This document shows positions 60,226-64,000 of a DNA stretch of 64,000 nt, one piece after another (position 1 is the first letter of the stretch; each line of letters starts with the position of its first letter). The stretch spans positions 15,067-79,066 of the forward strand of contig JBIIUJ010000001.1 in the NCBI GenBank assembly GCA_044340025.1, in the 5' to 3' direction. A program made the translations under genes and the position numbers. Below the pieces are notes generated by a model. That model was given only the letters and a program-made list of their open reading frames with translations, ran no database searches and was not told where the DNA came from. Source of the stretch: JBIIUJ01 sp044340025 (GTDB lineage Bacteria > Pseudomonadota > Alphaproteobacteria > Caulobacterales > Aquidulcibacteraceae).

Positions 60226-60827
60226 GCCTGGATCTTGCCGCTCTTGCTGCGCGGCTTTCGGCCGAACCTGGCGTGCTGGGCGCAGACATCGCGCATGGCG
60301 AGCTGACCGTGCACGTCGACAAGGCAGGCTATCTGCCGCTGTTCCAGCTGCTGCGCGATGATCTGGAGCTTCAGTTTTCCACCTTCGTCGATCTCACGGG
60401 CGTGGACTATCCCGAGCGGGCCCGGCGCTTCGACGTGGTGGTGCATCTGCTCTCGATGAAGACCAATGCGCGCATCCGGGTGAAGCTGGCTGTGGGCGAG
60501 GATGAGGCCGTGCCCTCGCTGGTGGACCTTTACCCCACCGCCAACTGGTTCGAGCGCGAAGCCTTCGACATGTATGGCCTGCTGTTCGAGGGCCACCCCG
60601 ATCTGCGCCGCATCCTCACCGATTACGGCTTCACCGGCTATCCGCTCCGCAAGGACTTCCCGCTGACGGGCTATGTGGAAGTCCGCTACGACGAGGAGCA
60701 GAAGCGGGTGGTCTATGAGCCCGTGAAGCTGGTGCAGGAATATCGCAACTTCGACTTCATGAGCCCCTGGGAGGGCATGCTGCAGGAGCCGCAGCCGCTG
60801 CCGGGCGACGAGAAGGCCAAGGGCTGA
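60222..60827 (+). CDS. nuoC: NADH-quinone oxidoreductase subunit C
   Basis: A peripheral-arm subunit of complex I (201 residues). Signature block: [20 protein letters not shown] (residues ~107-126), followed by [20 protein letters not shown] and the C-terminal [19 protein letters not shown], the standard NuoC end. In most Alphaproteobacteria nuoD follows directly; here a strong terminator and the oppositely oriented terC gene intervene, and nuoD comes 1.46 kb later. Confidence 0.95.
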   Translation: MSLDLAALAARLSAEPGVLGADIAHGELTVHVDKAGYLPLFQLLRDDLELQFSTFVDLTGVDYPERARRFDVVVHLLSMKTNARIRVKLAVGEDEAVPSLVDLYPTANWFEREAFDMYGLLFEGHPDLRRILTDYGFTGYPLRKDFPLTGYVEVRYDEEQKRVVYEPVKLVQEYRNFDFMSPWEGMLQEPQPLPGDEKAKG

Positions 60828-60872
60828 CCCTCAGCGGGGCTTCGCGCAAGTCGCGTCGACTGGAACAGAAAG

Positions 60873-60907
60873 AGGGGGGACGGCGTGGAGGCGCCGTCCC
60901 CCCTTTT
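60873..60907. terminator. Strong bidirectional intrinsic terminator between nuoC and terC
   Basis: GGGGGGACGGCG (60874-60885), loop TGGAGG, CGCCGTCCCCCC (60892-60903) is a perfect 12-bp stem with an extra A-T pair and TTTT on the plus strand. On the minus strand the stem is followed by CTCTTTCTG. It should end nuoABC transcription as well as terC transcription. Confidence 0.88.
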
Positions 60908-60932
60908 GTCTGGGCGCCTTGCCCTTGCGGCC

Positions 60933-61985
60933 CTAGGCGGGGCCGGTCTCCGTCCCCTTGCGGGTCTTCCAGAGCGAGAAGAGCACCCCGCCGGCGATCA
61001 GCGCCACAGTGATCGAGAGCGACCATTCAGCGGGGAACTTGCCGCCGGGGAACAGGTCGCCCATGAAGATCTTGGAGCCGATGAACACCAGCGTCATCGC
61101 CAGCGCATACTTCAGATATTTGAAGCGATGCACCATGGCCGCGAGCGCGAAGAACAGGGCGCGAAGGCCGAGGATCGCGAAGATGTTCGACGTGTAGACG
61201 ATATAGGCGTCCGACGTGATCGCGAAGATGGCGGGCACCGAATCGATCGCAAACACCAGGTCCACGATCTCCACAAACAGCAGTGCAAGAAGCAGCGGCG
61301 TCGCAAACCAGCGCAGCTTGCCGGTGTTGGGGTCAGGCAGTTGCACACGGAACTTGTTGCCATGAAGCTCCGGCGTGACATTCATCCGCTTCTTCAGCCA
61401 GAGCAGGATCTTGTTGTCGGCCATGTCGGGCTCTTTATCGCCCTTCAGGAACATCATGATCCCGGTGCCGATCAGGAAGACGGCGAAGATGTAGAGAACC
61501 CACGAGAACTGGCTGACCAGCGCCGCGCCGAGCCCGATCATGATCGCGCGCAGCACGATCACCCCGATGATGCCCCAGAACAGCACGCGGTGCTGATACT
61601 TCCGTGGGATGGCGAGGTAGGTGAACACCATCGAAATGACGAAGACATTGTCCATCGCCAGCGTCTTCTCGACCGCAAAGCCGGTCAGATAGAGCTGCAA
61701 GGCGGTCCACGCCCGTTCTTCGCCAGTGACGGCAAGCAGTTGCGGGTCGATCGAGGCTGTGGGCGACGCGTTGTTGTACAGCATCCAGATCACAGCGGAG
61801 AAGGAGAGGCCGATCCCGATGTAGAAGGCGCTCATCTTGAGGCTTTCGCCGACGCCGATCTCGTGATCGTGCTTGTTCACGACGCCAAGGTCGAACGCCA
61901 GAAGCGCGATGACCGCCAGGATGAAGGCGTACCAGATCCAGGCCGCCTTGCCGAGAAACTCGACAAACAGAACACTTTCAAGCAT
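60933..61985 (-). CDS. TerC-family membrane protein (Alx-like, probable Mn2+ exporter)
   Basis: A 350-residue integral membrane protein with about nine helices. The family motifs with conserved Asp are GFAVEKTLAMDNVFVISMVF near residue 103 and LFVEIVDLVFAIDSVPAIFA near 232. TerC/Alx proteins export manganese and were first linked to tellurite resistance. RMNVTPELHGNKFRV lies in the cytosolic loop. ATG 61985 starts MLESVLFVEFLGKAAWIWYA. The gene is inserted antiparallel between nuoC and nuoD. No yybP-ykoY manganese riboswitch could be recognised upstream. Confidence 0.92.
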   Translation of the reverse strand: MLESVLFVEFLGKAAWIWYAFILAVIALLAFDLGVVNKHDHEIGVGESLKMSAFYIGIGLSFSAVIWMLYNNASPTASIDPQLLAVTGEERAWTALQLYLTGFAVEKTLAMDNVFVISMVFTYLAIPRKYQHRVLFWGIIGVIVLRAIMIGLGAALVSQFSWVLYIFAVFLIGTGIMMFLKGDKEPDMADNKILLWLKKRMNVTPELHGNKFRVQLPDPNTGKLRWFATPLLLALLFVEIVDLVFAIDSVPAIFAITSDAYIVYTSNIFAILGLRALFFALAAMVHRFKYLKYALAMTLVFIGSKIFMGDLFPGGKFPAEWSLSITVALIAGGVLFSLWKTRKGTETGPA

Positions 61986-62291
61986 TTAACGCAAACTCCG
62001 GGCGTGTCGAACAGAGACTGAGGTCCACCGACATCGCCGCGCACGCCAAGGCGTCCGCGGCCAGAGGGGCCCGGAAGACGACGGGGAGGTGATTGGAAAC
62101 CTCCGCCAAGGCAAGTGCGATTACAGGCTTGTGATCGTCTGGCGTGCAAGCCGCCTCGGCCCATCGCAAGGCCAAAGCATCACCCGCGCAACCAGCCTCC
62201 GGAATCGCAGCCGACACCCGCCTTTCGCCTTGCCTGCGTCCATCTTGCGGCCGTAAACAGGGCCCAAACAAATCAAAGGCACGCTCGCGCC
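61986..62291. other. Divergent gap between terC and nuoD (306 bases)
   Basis: The promoters of terC and nuoD must lie here, but no convincing -35/-10 pair is visible. A hairpin GGAGGT (62085-62090), 8-base loop, ACCTCC (62099-62104) is present. A minus-strand frame of 97 codons (62271 to 61978, ATG start) runs across the gap and overlaps the terC start by eight bases. Its codon use is poorer than neighbouring genes (TTA, AAT, AGG, GGA codons) and it resembles no family, so I do not call it. Confidence 0.5.
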
Positions 62292-63515
62292 ATGGCCGCT
62301 GACGGAAACCTCCCCGCTCCGAAGCCGCAGCTTCCGCCCGATGACGGCCAGGAGCGCAACTTCAACATCAATTTCGGGCCCCAACACCCGGCCGCCCACG
62401 GGGTTCTGCGCCTGGTGCTGGAGCTGGACGGCGAAGTCGTGGAGCGGGTGGACCCGCATATCGGCCTGCTGCACCGCGGCACCGAAAAGCTGATCGAATA
62501 CAAGACCTACCTTCAGGCGCTGCCCTATTTCGACCGGCTCGACTATGTCGCGCCGATGAACCAGGAGCATGCCTATTGCCTCGCGGTGGAACGGCTTCTG
62601 GGCCAGGAGGTTCCGCGCCGGGCGCAGTTCATCCGCGTCATCTTCTCCGAGATCGGGCGCATCCTCTCCCACATCCTCAACGTGACCACACAGGCGATGG
62701 ATGTGGGCGCGCTCACCCCGCCGCTCTGGGGCTTCGAGGAGCGCGAGAAGCTGATGGTTTTCTACGAGCGCGCCTCGGGATCGCGCATGCATGCGGCTTA
62801 TTTCCGGCCCGGCGGCGTGCATCAGGACCTGCCCAACAAGCTCGTGCAGGACATTTACGACTGGTGCGATCCGTTCCTGACGGTCTGCGACGATATCGAG
62901 ACGCTGCTGACAGATAACCGCATCTTCAAGCAGCGCAATGTCGATATCGGCGTGGTGGACCTCAAGACCATCCTCGACTGGGGCTTTTCCGGCGTGATGG
63001 TGCGCGGCTCTGGCTATGCCTGGGACCTCCGCCGCTCCCAGCCTTACGAGACCTATAGCGAGCTCGATTTCAAAGTGCCGATCGGCAAGAACGGCGATTG
63101 CTACGACCGGTATCTCTGCCGCATGGACGAGATGCGCGAGAGCGCGAAGATCATCAAGCAAGCCATTGAAAAGATGCCTGAAGGGCCCGTCCTGCCGGAA
63201 CGCTCGAAGGTCGCGCCGCCGCGCAGGGGCGAAATGAAGGGCTCGATGGAAGCGCTCATCCATCACTTCAAGCTCTACACCGAAGGCTTCCATGTGCCCG
63301 CCGGCGAGGTCTATGCCTGCGTGGAGGCGCCCAAGGGCGAGTTCGGCGTCTATCTGATCAGCGACGGCTCGAACCGGCCCTACAAGCTCAAGATCCGCGC
63401 GCCGGGCTATCCCCACCTTCAGGCGATGGATTTCCTGTGCAAGGGCCACATGCTGGCGGACGTCTCAGCGATCCTTGGCTCGCTCGACATCGTGTTTGGA
63501 GAGATCGACCGGTGA
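62292..63515 (+). CDS. nuoD: NADH-quinone oxidoreductase subunit D
   Basis: The 407-residue hydrogenase-like subunit that forms the quinone pocket of complex I with Nuo[21 protein letters not shown] near residue 24 has the quinone-contacting His. [20 protein letters not shown] and [20 protein letters not shown] follow, and the end [20 protein letters not shown] then [16 protein letters not shown] is invariant in NuoD. ATG 62292 is used; residues further upstream are not NuoD. It is separated from nuoC by terC, so it must have its own promoter. The stop overlaps the next GTG by four bases (GTGA). Confidence 0.96.
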   Translation: MAADGNLPAPKPQLPPDDGQERNFNINFGPQHPAAHGVLRLVLELDGEVVERVDPHIGLLHRGTEKLIEYKTYLQALPYFDRLDYVAPMNQEHAYCLAVERLLGQEVPRRAQFIRVIFSEIGRILSHILNVTTQAMDVGALTPPLWGFEEREKLMVFYERASGSRMHAAYFRPGGVHQDLPNKLVQDIYDWCDPFLTVCDDIETLLTDNRIFKQRNVDIGVVDLKTILDWGFSGVMVRGSGYAWDLRRSQPYETYSELDFKVPIGKNGDCYDRYLCRMDEMRESAKIIKQAIEKMPEGPVLPERSKVAPPRRGEMKGSMEALIHHFKLYTEGFHVPAGEVYACVEAPKGEFGVYLISDGSNRPYKLKIRAPGYPHLQAMDFLCKGHMLADVSAILGSLDIVFGEIDR

Positions 63516-64000
63516 GCCAGCCCGCCAAAGCTGTCGTCGACGCCTATTATGCGGCCTACGCCGCAGGCGACGTGGCAGCCCTCGTCTCCACGCTCGCGCA
63601 GGACTTCGTGTGTGCGCCGTTGAACGGCGCCCCCTGGCTGCAGGGGTTGGCCGCCGCCACGCCGATGTTTGCAGCCCATGTGGTGGACTATCCGCTGTCG
63701 CTCACCGAAACCTTCGGCACGGCGGCGCTCGGCGCCTGCGTGATCCATTCCGAGCTGTCCCGCTCGGCGACCGGCAAGCCGGACGTGCGCGCGCTGGCGA
63801 TCCACACGGTGACCGATGGCAGGATCACGCGGCTCGACATGGTCAATGGGGAGCCCGGCGACCTTTCCGTGGTTCAGGCCCAACTCGACGCCTACAACAT
63901 CCAGGATCTGGACGCCCACTGCGCCTGTTTTGCCGATGACGTGGTTGTGGCCGATCTCAACGGCGCGGAAAATCTGCATGGCATAGCCGCCTATCGCGAG
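63512..64000 (+). CDS. SnoaL/NTF2-like protein, tandem domains (3' end beyond window)
   Basis: At least 163 residues from GTG 63512, coupled to nuoD by GTGA, and open to the window end. The first ~115 residues form a SnoaL/NTF2-like domain ([20 protein letters not shown] start, [20 protein letters not shown] end). A second unit begins at about residue 125 ([20 protein letters not shown]), so the complete protein probably has two such domains. The fold is used by isomerases, cyclases and ligand-binding proteins; the role is unknown. Normally nuoE would come here, so the position inside the nuo locus is unusual. Confidence 0.75.
   Translation, partial: MSQPAKAVVDAYYAAYAAGDVAALVSTLAQDFVCAPLNGAPWLQGLAAATPMFAAHVVDYPLSLTETFGTAALGACVIHSELSRSATGKPDVRALAIHTVTDGRITRLDMVNGEPGDLSVVQAQLDAYNIQDLDAHCACFADDVVVADLNGAENLHGIAAYRE

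Noticed and set aside
61986..62291. Possible yybP-ykoY manganese riboswitch before terC
   Set aside because: Many terC/alx genes carry one, but the minus-strand leader shows none of the conserved loop sequences I know; the single GGAGGT hairpin is on the other strand and too simple.

Overview
The window is a GC-rich, densely coded stretch of an alphaproteobacterial chromosome. The gene set points to a stalked, dimorphic lineage (Caulobacterales in the broad sense, probably the Maricaulis/Hyphomonas side). divK and pleD are adjacent. A PodJ-type polarity factor has a perfect TTAA-N7-TTAA CtrA site and GANTC sites upstream. The uvrA/ssb gap carries an alphaproteobacterial GTTC-N7-GTTC SOS box. 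The lineage is inferred from gene content and motifs, not from a database search. I found no rRNA, tRNA, prophage, IS element or CRISPR array.

Layout. 1-5.1 kb: uvrA (partial) and ssb diverge around a shared LexA box, followed by a stand-alone HerA-type ATPase. 5.1-7.7 kb: aminopeptidase N. 8.0-15.5 kb: a catabolic island made of a GntR/HutC regulator and a CoA-transferase on one strand, with two MmgE/PrpD proteins, a PaaK-like ligase and an amidase on the other; a perfect palindrome in the divergent gap is the likely operator. 15.5-18.9 kb: a RidA protein, a membrane protein, zinc-ribbon DinB and a frameshifted fructokinase gene (mak). 19.0-20.8 kb: divK-pleD. 20.8-25.5 kb: rpmG, MFS transporter, NUDIX hydrolase, lytic transglycosylase, uracil-DNA glycosylase. 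25.7-31.1 kb: ETF-ubiquinone oxidoreductase, a TPR lipoprotein, ispE and a MraY/WecA-type transferase. 31.1-38.3 kb, minus strand: podJ-radA-cvpA-purF-SDR. 38.4-47.2 kb: a fatty-acid beta-oxidation cluster (MerR regulator, two acyl-CoA dehydrogenases, OsmC, thioesterase, thiolase, fused FadB-type enzyme). Its gaps hold REP-like palindromes and a DUF559 nuclease gene. 47.3-55.9 kb: an orphan PIN protein, bactofilin and M23 peptidase, Bcp, an AsmA/YhdP-type protein, an alpha-methylacyl-CoA racemase, a histidine phosphatase and a VOC protein. 56.1-57.5 kb: succinyl-CoA:3-ketoacid CoA-transferase (scoAB). Then an AbgT transporter and complex I genes nuoABC, an antiparallel TerC gene, nuoD and a SnoaL-like gene cut by the window end.

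Functionally, ETF-QO, the acyl-CoA dehydrogenases, thiolase, FadB-type protein, racemase and SCOT form a coherent fatty/branched-acid and ketone-body catabolic capacity that feeds electrons to quinone alongside complex I. Three points stand out. First, paired inverted palindromes occur once around the DUF559 nuclease gene and once nearly empty, which looks like a possible nuclease-linked repeat element. Second, the nuo operon is split by a strong terminator and an antiparallel terC. Third, the amidase/ligase/double-MmgE-PrpD island has no pathway that I recognise.
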